Assembly: GCA_946478775.1 (NCBI GenBank)
Contig: CAMLDR010000211.1
Coordinates: forward strand, 1 to 6,724
DNA length: 6,724 bases
Direction: 5' to 3'
Source: an uncultured Flavobacteriales bacterium
GTDB taxonomy: Bacteria > Bacteroidota > Bacteroidia > Flavobacteriales > Crocinitomicaceae
Both the position numbers and the translations under genes were made by a program. The notes below the pieces were generated by a model. It was not told where the DNA came from and did no database searches. It worked only from the letters and a program-made list of their open reading frames with translations. Below, piece by piece: positions 1 to 6,724 of the stretch; position 1 is the stretch's first letter, and every line of letters begins with the position of its first letter.

Positions 1-1780
1 TGGCAGAAGATGGGGTCGCCTGGCTTCCAAACTCCCAGGAATATGCGGTTATAGAAGGCCCGCTGACATCTCCCACAAAATTAAAGCTGTTTCCGGTGAC
101 ACAAAGTGAATCGTTGTGCGTGAAAGACACGCTTAAAGGTTCGTAGATCGTAATGTTCTGAACAATGGTGTCTGTACATGCCGGACCGCTGCTGGCAATT
201 AAAGTAATGGGAAAGGTTCCTTCCGTCGGGAAAGTATAAGTAGGGGAAACCGCATTGCTGACATCCGTTGTAATCCCCGGAACACCAAAATCCCAGGAAT
301 AAGTGGTAGATCCTGTGGAATTGTTGGCAAAGGTCTGCGTATATCCGATGCATTCATGGTTCGTTTGGAAACCAACCTGCGGATCCGGTTTGTCAAAGAA
401 GAAAATCGGTTTTGAAATCGTGTCCGCGCAAACGCTGTAGGTTCCGATTAATCTCACCACATTACCTGTTGAAGCACTGAATGCTACATTATTCACGTTA
501 GCAGCAGTGGATGTTGCAGGAGTTGCATTCGGACCAAAATCCCAATTGAATTGAGTACTGGGAGGACCATTGATAATCTGACTGTTAAAATCCAATGTAT
601 TATCAATAAAGCAGGTAGAATCGATAAAGCTGAAGTCGACATCAAACGGGTTTTCCAAAATGAGTTGAATATAGGCTGTGTCCGTACAAGGCCACCCGGG
701 ATTTGCTACGAGCATCACCTCATAAGTTCCCGGCTGCGGATAAGTGTATGTTGGTTCAAAAGCCGTACTGTTGTCAGTTGTCAGTGTTGTTACACCAAAA
801 TCCCAGTAATAACTGGAAGCTCCGAAACTTTGATTATCGAATGTAAAGTTCAGTCCCTGGCAGTAAGAAACGAAATTAGGCATATCTTCCTGTTCCGTCA
901 CAATTGCAGAAAGCTGTACGTTACAGTTCACCACGCGAAAAAGGAAATCGCGGGTCACATAACTGATCAGGACTCCGTCTCTCCATTCATTCACACGAAT
1001 TCCTACCACATACAATCCAAGATTGTTAGCATCAACGAACAACTGTCCTGTAATCGGATTGATAGTTGTGGAGGATCCCGCTCCGAGCGGAACAGCCTGA
1101 TTGAAAGATCCTCCCCAATTCACATTCGGGTAGGGGGGATTGGGGATCGGATTGGGTGCCGGATTGAGTGAATTGGCACCTGAATGGGGTGTTACTAGTT
1201 CATAAGATAAACTGTCTCCGTCGGGATCTGTGGCGCTGTGATCAAAGTTCAGGTTTTCATTATTACATATAACCAATGGCGGATAATTGACAAAACGAGC
1301 AGAGCTATTGATGTAATGATTTTGGCCTCCCGGAGGAACAATTGCTTTGATGGTTAAACCCGTATCATCCGGGTTGACCAGGTTTGTAATGTTGGGACCT
1401 CTGCAGCATCGCTGATAAGCGATAATATATCCGCTTACCGATGGAGGTAAATTCAGTATAACGGTGTAAATCGCTCTTTCGGTGCAAATTCCGGTTGGCG
1501 CTGTAATACACGGATTGTTGAATACAATTGGAAGCACTGTACTTCCGGGAAAAGCTACATTTTCATCTGAAATCCGGATCCCGGTTCCGGTGAAAACACT
1601 TAATGGAAGCGGAGAATCAAAAACAGCTCCGTTTGAAGCGCAATCCCTGTAAAGTGCAATGTAGAATCGGTAATTATTTCCTCCCAGGTAATCGTAATAG
1701 ATTTCACCTCCCACAATATGTGATGCCTGGGAAGGAATGGCCCAGATAAGTATGAATAACAGTATGAGGTTTTTACGCAT
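1..1780 (-). CDS. Secreted multi-PKD-domain protein (gliding-motility/T9SS-type surface protein), N-terminal part, runs off the left edge
   Basis: Reading the minus strand from the ATG at 1780-1778 gives 593 uninterrupted codons up to the window edge, so the C-terminus is missing. Residues 1-19 (MRKNLILLFILIWAIPSQA) form a typical Sec signal peptide. Residues 20-290 begin SHIVGGEIYYDY and include LYRDC and DPDGDSLSYEL. This N-terminal beta-rich module is familiar from large Flavobacteriales surface proteins. PKD-like repeats follow at about 299-378, 381-463, 468-548 and 551 onward, each marked by W[DE]FG (326-329, 413-416, 496-499, 582-585) and, in the first and third, a TY-T-P-GT-motif strand. 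Each complete repeat has an early Cys and a late C-[TA]-D-T Cys. PKD domains are extracellular immunoglobulin-like folds in adhesins and enzymes. Family knowledge suggests a type IX secretion or gliding-motility C-terminal domain beyond the edge, but it is not visible. The exact role (adhesion, matrix, motility) is inferred. It is transcribed divergently from the sensor kinase. Confidence 0.9.
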   Translation of the reverse strand, partial: MRKNLILLFILIWAIPSQASHIVGGEIYYDYLGGNNYRFYIALYRDCASNGAVFDSPLPLSVFTGTGIRISDENVAFPGSTVLPIVFNNPCITAPTGICTERAIYTVILNLPPSVSGYIIAYQRCCRGPNITNLVNPDDTGLTIKAIVPPGGQNHYINSSARFVNYPPLVICNNENLNFDHSATDPDGDSLSYELVTPHSGANSLNPAPNPIPNPPYPNVNWGGSFNQAVPLGAGSSTTINPITGQLFVDANNLGLYVVGIRVNEWRDGVLISYVTRDFLFRVVNCNVQLSAIVTEQEDMPNFVSYCQGLNFTFDNQSFGASSYYWDFGVTTLTTDNSTAFEPTYTYPQPGTYEVMLVANPGWPCTDTAYIQLILENPFDVDFSFIDSTCFIDNTLDFNSQIINGPPSTQFNWDFGPNATPATSTAANVNNVAFSASTGNVVRLIGTYSVCADTISKPIFFFDKPDPQVGFQTNHECIGYTQTFANNSTGSTTYSWDFGVPGITTDVSNAVSPTYTFPTEGTFPITLIASSGPACTDTIVQNITIYEPLSVSFTHNDSLCVTGNSFNFVGDVSGPSITAYSWEFGSQATPSSA

Positions 1781-1847
1781 AAATGGAGAAAAGCAATTTA
1801 AAATTCAGCATTTTTTTTGACATCTTTAAAAGTTTGGACTTCTATTG

Positions 1848-1862
1848 ATTAAACGGTTTAAT
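1848..1862. promoter_or_regulatory. Perfect 15-bp palindrome in the divergent intergenic region, candidate operator
   Basis: ATTAAAC-G-GTTTAAT is a perfect 7+1+7 inverted repeat. It lies 67 bp upstream of the PKD gene start (1780) and 112 bp upstream of the chosen kinase start (1975). On the plus strand a TTTG (1833-1836) followed 22 bases later by a weak TAATTTAT (1859-1866) partly fits the Bacteroidota pattern (TTTG, then TAnnTTTG), which would put the palindrome inside the promoter. Symmetry is seen directly. Regulator binding is inference, and chance symmetry in AT-rich DNA cannot be excluded. The core resembles LacI-family type operators, but no such regulator is in the window. Apart from this and a T8 run at 1811-1818, I see nothing else between the two genes. 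Confidence 0.3.
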
Positions 1863-1974
1863 TTATCGTGTTAACGGGGGAATATTCTCAAAGTTCATGC
1901 CATTCAAAAAATGTTCTGATAATATTCTCCTCCCAAACGGACGCTATTTGAAATATAGTTTCGAAATTGGTGAC

Positions 1975-4900
1975 ATGAAATTTAGATTTTGGTTGCTTTT
2001 TTCATTGCTGAATTTCACCCTTTTCGCTCAAAGGGGACTGATACAGTATTCCAAAGAAAACGGATTGATATCGAATGAGATCCGGGATGTTGCATACGAT
2101 CAAAATGGATTTATCTGGCTCGCTACACCAAAGGGGATTGAGCGTTTCGACGGGCAGCGTTTCATTCACTTCAAACACGATCCGGCAGATTCCGCTTCCA
2201 TTGCCTCCAATGATATCCAGGGTGTGGTTTTTGACGGATATAAAACGATCTGGGCTTTTACCTATAATAAAGGATTGATCGCAATTGAAACGGAAACATT
2301 CGATATTTCCAACTACAGCAAGCGCAATATTCCCCATTTCGGGAGTAACCGGATCAGCGCTTTAATCATACGGAATAAAACGATCTGGTACACCTCCATC
2401 GAAGGGAAACTGTATTCTTTCGATCCTGGAAGTAAGCGAACGAAGGTGTTTTCTGTCAATCGTCCCGGTTCAAAAGTAAGCGGTTTAAATACCATTCTGG
2501 CAGATCAGCTGGATTCCGATAAACTTTGGATCAACGCAATGGACGGGCTTTACCGCTTCGGGATTAAAGATCACAAGTGGAAGCAATTCCGGTTTAAAAG
2601 GACAACGGATATCAATCCCGGTTTAACCACAAGCTATCGAAATGAAATGTCCTGTGCCGTTCAGGATAGTAAAGGCAATTTGTTTATCGGGCTGAAGAAA
2701 GGCGGCCTGCTTTACTTTGACCAGTATCAGGGATTGTTCAAATCCTTCCCCATTTCCATTGAAGATTTAAAGTACCAGGAGATTTCGGCTATCCAATGGC
2801 GCGATTCGAGATACCTTTACCTTTGTCTGCTGAATAAGGAAATCGTGTTGTTTGATACGAGTAAAAAGGAATATGTTCGCTACGAAGAATCGGAGCGAAG
2901 TGCGGTAATGCCTTGCCAGATCACCAAGTTTGGTTCCCAGTTGGCCATTGCAAGCTCCAATGCGGGGCTTTTTGTTCACGATGAATCCCTGATTTACGGA
3001 ACCAAAGTACGGACAGAGCTCCAATTGCACGCGGTACGGTATTCGCCCGACAGAAAAAGCGGGTACCAGTTGCTCGGTAGTTCGGTTACGATCCTGAAAC
3101 GGATAGCTGGAAATGGCCCGGAAATCATTCAACTGAACGGTTTGGTGGATGCAAAATCATTCTATTACCTGAAAGACGGGAGTATGCTGGTGGTCGGTGC
3201 CAACGGACTGATCCGGATTGATAAGCATTACAAGACAGTAAAAAAAATGCTGCATCCCAATCATCAATCCATTGATAAACGCTTTCAGAATTCGCTGTTG
3301 GTAGGAGATTCGATCTTGTTTATAGGAACCTTGGATGCCAGTTTACTTTGCTACAGGCTGTCTGATTTTTCGTTTAAACGAATTTATTCGATTTCGGAAG
3401 AAACCAAACTGGATGAAACGCGGGAGTATTTTCCGCTTGCTATGGTTTACCTGGACAATGCCGTTTATTTTTCCGAAAATGAACAGCTGTACCGCTACCA
3501 AATTTTCCAAAAAGAATTGGAAAGGATCAAACTCTTTAATCACGAGAATACAGATCAGATTACCTGCCTGGCTATTAGTCCGGGCCGCAAGTTATGGATA
3601 GGGACAAGAGCAAGCGGTGTTTGGAGTTACGATCTGAAAACGAAGAAACTTTTGAATGAGTTTACTTCTTTCAACGGTTTGCAAAATGATGAGGTAAACC
3701 AGCTTACTTTAGATCCCAAAGAAAGGTTGTGGATACTGAACCCTTCCTGTATTGCCATTGTGAATACGATTTCGGGAAAAGTTCAAAGTCTGGAAAAACG
3801 AAATGGGATAAACGATGTGTTTGGGATCAACATGACACCTGATTCCATTTATTTCCTGCAAAGGAACTCTTACATTGTGGGAGATGCCGCAAAGAATTTA
3901 CCGGTAAGGAAAAGGGCGGTTCCATACGTGCTCCAGATTCGGGACATGAGCGGAATGAGTCGTTTTTCAACCCATAAGTTCAAGTATTCGTACAACCAGA
4001 ATAACCTGGTCTTTGAATTCGGGGTCCGCGACTTTTCCAATGCGGAGAATAACCTGGTCAGTTACCGTTTATTGGGCCTGGATAATAAATGGATCAATGG
4101 GAACCAGAAGAATGAAGCTCTTTATCACAATCTTCCGGGTGGAAAATATATTTTCCAGGTCCGGGTTGTGGAAGGAGATGAATCCATGATCTCGTCTTAT
4201 GCCTTCAAGATTACAAAACCTTTTTGGAGACGCTGGTGGTTTATCACGCTCGCTTCCTTATTAGGGGCTTTTAGTATTTGGTTCTTTATGCGCTCCAGGA
4301 TCAAACGGATCCAAAGCACCGAACAGATGAAGGCGGAATTCAGCTTACAGATCAATGAAATGGAATCGAAAGCTTTGAGGGCACAAATGAATCCTCATTT
4401 TTTATTCAATAGTCTGAATTCGATACGCCTGTTCATTCTGAAAGACGAAGTAGACAATGCCGCAGATTACATTGCCAAGTTCTCGAAGCTTTTGCGGATG
4501 ATTCTCAATTATTCCCGACAGGATATGATCACCGTTTACGATGAAATTCAGTCCTTGAAATTATACCTCGAATTTGAGCGCCTGCGTTTTGACCAGGATT
4601 TTGATTTTGATCTGCAGATCGACGGGCAGGAAGTACTGGATTGCCAGATTCCGCCGATGATCATTCAGCCTTTCATTGAAAATGCGATTTGGCACGGTTT
4701 GATGCCAAGGGCCGAAGAAGGAGGGAAGATCCGGGTTTCATTTCAGAAACAACTCAGCGGATTGTATGTGATGGTCCAGGATAACGGAATTGGAAGAGAA
4801 AAAGCGAAAGAAAACAACCGAAAACGGTCGTTGAAAGAAGGAAGCGTGGGTCTTCAGATTACCAAAGACCGCCTGCGCTCACTGACTTTGCGGACGAAAA

Positions 4901-4992
4901 GACAGAACGAATTTGAAATTGAAGATTTAATTGACGAAAATGGTCGGGCAATCGGAACTTTAGTTACCTTGTACTTTGAAACGCCAAATTAG
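1975..4992 (+). CDS. Membrane sensor histidine kinase: Reg_prop beta-propeller, Y_Y_Y domain, one TM helix, LytS-type kinase
   Basis: This 1005-residue protein senses an extracytoplasmic signal and should phosphorylate the adjacent regulator. The start at 1975 is chosen because MKFRFWLLFSLLNFTLFA is a signal peptide with likely cleavage after A18; the in-frame ATG at 1897 would put 26 polar residues in front. From about residue 30 come propeller blades of the Reg_prop type, for example ISNEIRDVAYDQNGFIWLAT (32-51), ITCLAISPGRKLWIGT (529-544) and GLQNDEVNQLTLDPKERLWI (568-587). A Y_Y_Y-like domain spans about 670-748, with the TM helix at about 755-772 and a charged coiled-coil linker at 773-800. 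The kinase core is LytS/YpdA-like (His_kinase PF06580 plus HATPase_c): AQMNPHFLFNSLNS with H808 as phosphoacceptor, N-box PFIENAIWHG (N903), DNGIG (936-940) and GSVGLQ (956-961). No receiver or AraC domain is attached, unlike classical hybrid two-component systems of Bacteroides. The ligand is unknown. Confidence 0.93.
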   Translation: MKFRFWLLFSLLNFTLFAQRGLIQYSKENGLISNEIRDVAYDQNGFIWLATPKGIERFDGQRFIHFKHDPADSASIASNDIQGVVFDGYKTIWAFTYNKGLIAIETETFDISNYSKRNIPHFGSNRISALIIRNKTIWYTSIEGKLYSFDPGSKRTKVFSVNRPGSKVSGLNTILADQLDSDKLWINAMDGLYRFGIKDHKWKQFRFKRTTDINPGLTTSYRNEMSCAVQDSKGNLFIGLKKGGLLYFDQYQGLFKSFPISIEDLKYQEISAIQWRDSRYLYLCLLNKEIVLFDTSKKEYVRYEESERSAVMPCQITKFGSQLAIASSNAGLFVHDESLIYGTKVRTELQLHAVRYSPDRKSGYQLLGSSVTILKRIAGNGPEIIQLNGLVDAKSFYYLKDGSMLVVGANGLIRIDKHYKTVKKMLHPNHQSIDKRFQNSLLVGDSILFIGTLDASLLCYRLSDFSFKRIYSISEETKLDETREYFPLAMVYLDNAVYFSENEQLYRYQIFQKELERIKLFNHENTDQITCLAISPGRKLWIGTRASGVWSYDLKTKKLLNEFTSFNGLQNDEVNQLTLDPKERLWILNPSCIAIVNTISGKVQSLEKRNGINDVFGINMTPDSIYFLQRNSYIVGDAAKNLPVRKRAVPYVLQIRDMSGMSRFSTHKFKYSYNQNNLVFEFGVRDFSNAENNLVSYRLLGLDNKWINGNQKNEALYHNLPGGKYIFQVRVVEGDESMISSYAFKITKPFWRRWWFITLASLLGAFSIWFFMRSRIKRIQSTEQMKAEFSLQINEMESKALRAQMNPHFLFNSLNSIRLFILKDEVDNAADYIAKFSKLLRMILNYSRQDMITVYDEIQSLKLYLEFERLRFDQDFDFDLQIDGQEVLDCQIPPMIIQPFIENAIWHGLMPRAEEGGKIRVSFQKQLSGLYVMVQDNGIGREKAKENNRKRSLKEGSVGLQITKDRLRSLTLRTKRQNEFEIEDLIDENGRAIGTLVTLYFETPN

Positions 4993-4995
4993 AAT

Positions 4996-5721
4996 ATGAA
5001 ATTACGTGCAATTATTGTAGATGATGAAAGGCACAGTTTAGAAACTACTGCTATATTAATTCGAAAGTTTTGCCCTGATGTAGAGGTTGTTGCAGAATTG
5101 CAAAGCCCCATTGATGCGGTTGAAATTATTAACACCCAAGAACCCGATTTACTTTTTCTTGATATATCAATGCCTAAGATGAATGGCTTTGAATTATTGA
5201 ACGTACTGACTTATAAAGATTCCGATGTGATTTTCACAACGGCCTATGATGAATATGCTTTGGAAGGCTTTAAACAAGGAGCTGTACATTACCTGGTAAA
5301 ACCCATTGATGCGGAAGATTTGGTGGAAAGTGTTCAACGGGTTAAAAAGAAACGTACCGAAGGGAAATCTTCCGGGATTAACGGCATGGGATTGAAACCG
5401 AAAATTCCGATTTCCTCGTTGAACGGAGTGGAGCTAATCGAGGTAGATCAAATTATCCGCTGCGAATCCGATGGAAATTATACCACTATCGTATTACACC
5501 AGCGCAAGATCACTGTTTCGAAAACACTGAAGGAAATCGAAAAGCAACTGGTTGATTTTCCTTTCTTTTTCAGACTGCATAATTCCCATTTGGTGAACTT
5601 GAACCAGGTTGTGAAGTACATTCGCGGGGAAGGTGGTTCCGTGATTTTATCAAACCAGGAAGAGATTGGGGTTTCCAGAAGTAAGAAGATGGAGCTGCTC
5701 GAAGTTTTAGGAATCAATTAA
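4996..5721 (+). CDS. LytTR-family response regulator
   Basis: The 241-residue product is a DNA-binding response regulator. The receiver (1-118) has the acidic pair D9-D10 with E11, phosphoacceptor D56 in FLDISMPKMNGFELL, T81/T82 and K102 in the LVKP motif, so all key residues are present. A linker at about 119-135 leads to a LytTR DNA-binding domain (about 136-238) with CESDGNYT, the VSKTLKEIEKQL helix, FRLHNSHLVNLNQV and the terminal VSRSKK. The length is normal for the AlgR/AgrA/LytR type. The gene starts 3 bases after the kinase stop codon (TAG 4990-4992), so translation is probably coupled and the two form a cognate pair. LytTR regulators usually bind direct repeats upstream of their targets; the targets here are unknown. 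The first part (about 5041-5220) is hand-counted at 35% GC against 45% for 5281-5400, a modest difference. Confidence 0.95.
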   Translation: MKLRAIIVDDERHSLETTAILIRKFCPDVEVVAELQSPIDAVEIINTQEPDLLFLDISMPKMNGFELLNVLTYKDSDVIFTTAYDEYALEGFKQGAVHYLVKPIDAEDLVESVQRVKKKRTEGKSSGINGMGLKPKIPISSLNGVELIEVDQIIRCESDGNYTTIVLHQRKITVSKTLKEIEKQLVDFPFFFRLHNSHLVNLNQVVKYIRGEGGSVILSNQEEIGVSRSKKMELLEVLGIN

Positions 5722-5751
5722 GTAAGGAAACCACACACTGAAAAGACAGAT

Positions 5752-5766
5752 CCACAAACTTTGTGG
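5752..5766 (+). terminator. Small hairpin after the response regulator, weak candidate terminator
   Basis: CCACAAA-C-TTTGTGG is a perfect inverted repeat 30 bases after the response regulator stop codon; as RNA it would form a 6-bp stem with a 3-base loop. The bases that follow are only moderately U-rich, so it is a poor intrinsic terminator. AACCAC at 5729-5734 can also pair with GTGGTT at 5763-5768, giving a second, mutually exclusive structure. It may simply be chance or an operator. It marks a probable boundary between the two-component operon and the DUF4412 gene. Confidence 0.3.
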
Positions 5767-5795
5767 TTACATTTCTCTGGCTTTAATTACATTTA
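5760..5795 (+). promoter_or_regulatory. Possible Bacteroidota-type promoter for the DUF4412 gene
   Basis: TTTG at 5760-5763 and TACATTTA at 5788-5795 resemble the -33 (TTTG) and -7 (TAnnTTTG) elements used by the primary sigma factor of Bacteroidota; the second differs from consensus only at the last base. The 24-base spacing is slightly long for this class. Transcription would start near 5800, giving a very short leader before the ATG at 5814. The -33 element overlaps the hairpin. This suggests the downstream gene can be transcribed separately from the two-component operon, but the match is weak. Confidence 0.25.
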
Positions 5796-5813
5796 GCTTG
5801 TAAAAACTAGGTT

Positions 5814-6656
5814 ATGAAAACACTTCTACTTGTATTCATTGTATTTTTCTCGTCTTCCCTTGTTTTCGGACAGGAGGGTTTAATTAAATCGATAGGAAGC
5901 ACAGCCAAGGAAAAAGCCAATGCACAGGATTTTAATACAACTCGAAACAATAAGGAACGTGGCGGCAACCTAATTGATGACAAAAAATCGAAAGAATCAG
6001 CTCCTGCACCAGCTTCTGCTCCTGCAGAACAGGCAGTTCCGGCACCGGTTGAAACAGAAGCATCAGGAGAATACCAGGCATCATATACCTTTACAAGCGG
6101 GGTGTCTTACAGTATCGAAAGTGCCAAAAAACCGGGTGAATCCCAAACAATCCGCTACGATTTCGGGGACAAGGTGATTCAAATGGCTGCAAATGCCGAT
6201 ATGACTTCCATTATGGATTCTAAGAACGGGGTCATGATCATGCTGAATAATAAAGAAAAAACAGCCATGGTGATGTCCACACAGGCGATGGAAGCTGCTA
6301 TGAAGCAGCAGCAGATGAACCAGGGAGAAAAACCGGCTGCAAAGATCACCAGAACCGGACGAACGAAAACCATTTTAGGCTATAAATGCGAAGAGGTGTT
6401 GATCGAATCCGAAGGCAAAAAGACAGAAGTCTGGGTTGCCAAAAATACCGGGATTGACGTGAGCAATACCTTTGCCAATATGAATAAAGCTTCTGCTTCA
6501 CAGATCCCGAATGAAGCATTTACGGAAGGAGGAATGCTCCTGGAAATGAATGGGTATGATGCTGCCGGAAAACTGGAAATGCATATGCTGGCAACCGCAC
6601 TTTCCAAAGAGAGTAAAACCGTGAATATCGGCGCTTACAAGATCACTAAGTTATAA
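5814..6656 (+). CDS. Secreted DUF4412-like protein
   Basis: The 280-residue product has a clear signal peptide (MKTLLLVFIVFFSSSLVFG, probable cleavage before Q20) and no lipobox Cys, so it is exported to the periplasm or beyond. A charged segment (about 24-62) and an Ala/Pro/Glu-rich flexible linker (about 62-84) lead to a beta-strand-rich C-terminal region (about 86-280). That part has the pattern of DUF4412 proteins of Bacteroidota: an early strand (YQASYTFTSGVSYSIES), TIRYDFGDKVI, then ...GRTKTILGYKCEEVLIES (about 182-199), followed by EVWVAKNTGI. The only Cys is C192. Residues 124-168 are Met-rich (10 Met in 45). The biochemical role of DUF4412 is not known to me. It is 92 bp downstream of the response regulator, on the same strand; a possible promoter lies in the gap, so co-regulation is possible but unproven. 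Confidence 0.8.
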   Translation: MKTLLLVFIVFFSSSLVFGQEGLIKSIGSTAKEKANAQDFNTTRNNKERGGNLIDDKKSKESAPAPASAPAEQAVPAPVETEASGEYQASYTFTSGVSYSIESAKKPGESQTIRYDFGDKVIQMAANADMTSIMDSKNGVMIMLNNKEKTAMVMSTQAMEAAMKQQQMNQGEKPAAKITRTGRTKTILGYKCEEVLIESEGKKTEVWVAKNTGIDVSNTFANMNKASASQIPNEAFTEGGMLLEMNGYDAAGKLEMHMLATALSKESKTVNIGAYKITKL

Positions 6657-6663
6657 TGATTAT

Positions 6664-6698
6664 GGTAGGCGACTGAGCGGAGTCGAAGTCAGGCTACC
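6664..6698. repeat. Imperfect palindromic element, REP-like, possibly also a terminator
   Basis: GGTAG (6664-6668) pairs with CTACC (6694-6698), enclosing GACT (6671-6674) and AGTC (6687-6690); CGACT (6670-6674) can alternatively pair with AGTCG (6681-6685). The inner unit ACTGAGCGGAGTCGAAGT matches, from memory, a short dispersed palindromic sequence that recurs in intergenic regions of many Bacteroidota and some cyanobacterial genomes. It starts 7 bases after the DUF4412 stop codon, the usual place for such elements, and could fold in the mRNA 3' end. There is no T-tract, so it is not a standard intrinsic terminator. Only one copy is visible in this window. The remaining bases to the right edge show nothing recognisable. 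Confidence 0.5.
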
Positions 6699-6724
6699 GG
6701 GAAATCATTCGGATCAGGATAGAT

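Noticed and set aside
282..806. Repeated 14-base DNA string (ACACCAAAATCCCAG-like) at about 282 and 792 as a direct repeat or recombination site
   Set aside because: It encodes the conserved WDFGV motif of two PKD repeats and is explained by protein homology.
551..1171. A 206-codon open frame on the plus strand
   Set aside because: It is antisense to the PKD protein gene, its product has no recognisable domain, and the minus-strand frame gives a clear signal peptide and repeated WDFG motifs.
1811..1818. T8 run as an intrinsic terminator
   Set aside because: No GC-rich stem precedes it, and it lies between two divergent gene starts where a terminator is not expected.
3335..3601. Plus-strand 88-codon open frame inside the kinase gene
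   Set aside because: It lies out of frame in the propeller-coding region and has no domain or start signal; it is a shadow of the kinase frame.
5974..6177. A 67-codon open frame in another frame of the DUF4412 gene
   Set aside because: It is a low-complexity Gln/His/Leu-rich shadow created by the Ala/Pro-rich linker of the real gene.
1..6724. Possible defence island, phage, insertion sequence or CRISPR
   Set aside because: No transposase, integrase, nuclease, regularly spaced repeat or terminal inverted repeat pair was found on either strand.

Overview
The window looks like chromosomal DNA of a Bacteroidota bacterium, most likely of the order Flavobacteriales (a Fluviicola/Crocinitomicaceae-like relative is a guess). 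The grounds are protein families, not a database search: a large secreted PKD-repeat protein of the gliding-motility/type IX secretion style, a Reg_prop/Y_Y_Y periplasmic sensor fused to a LytS-type histidine kinase, a LytTR response regulator, and a DUF4412 protein. GC content is moderate and there are no strong Shine-Dalgarno sequences, which also fits.

Layout. Positions 1-1780 (minus strand) hold the N-terminal 593 codons of a secreted multi-PKD protein. It has a signal peptide and runs off the left edge, so its C-terminus is not visible. A divergent intergenic region (about 1781-1974) carries a perfect 15-bp palindrome. On the plus strand follow a 1005-residue membrane sensor kinase (1975-4992) and, 3 bases later, its LytTR response regulator (4996-5721). 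These two form a clear two-component operon. After a 92-bp gap with a small hairpin and a possible Bacteroidota-type promoter comes a secreted DUF4412 protein of 280 residues (5814-6656). The last 68 bases contain an imperfect palindromic element that resembles a dispersed REP-like repeat.

How it may work together. The kinase has about 730 residues outside the cytoplasm (beta-propeller blades plus a Y_Y_Y domain), one membrane helix, a coiled-coil linker and a LytS-type catalytic core. It should phosphorylate D56 of the neighbouring LytTR regulator, which would then bind DNA. Targets are unknown. The divergent PKD gene and the downstream DUF4412 gene are the obvious local candidates, but nothing in the sequence proves it. 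No mobile element, CRISPR array, tRNA or rRNA is seen. The window is mostly an ordinary Bacteroidota region. I find no convincing evidence of a wholly new system, but several smaller features deserve a check.
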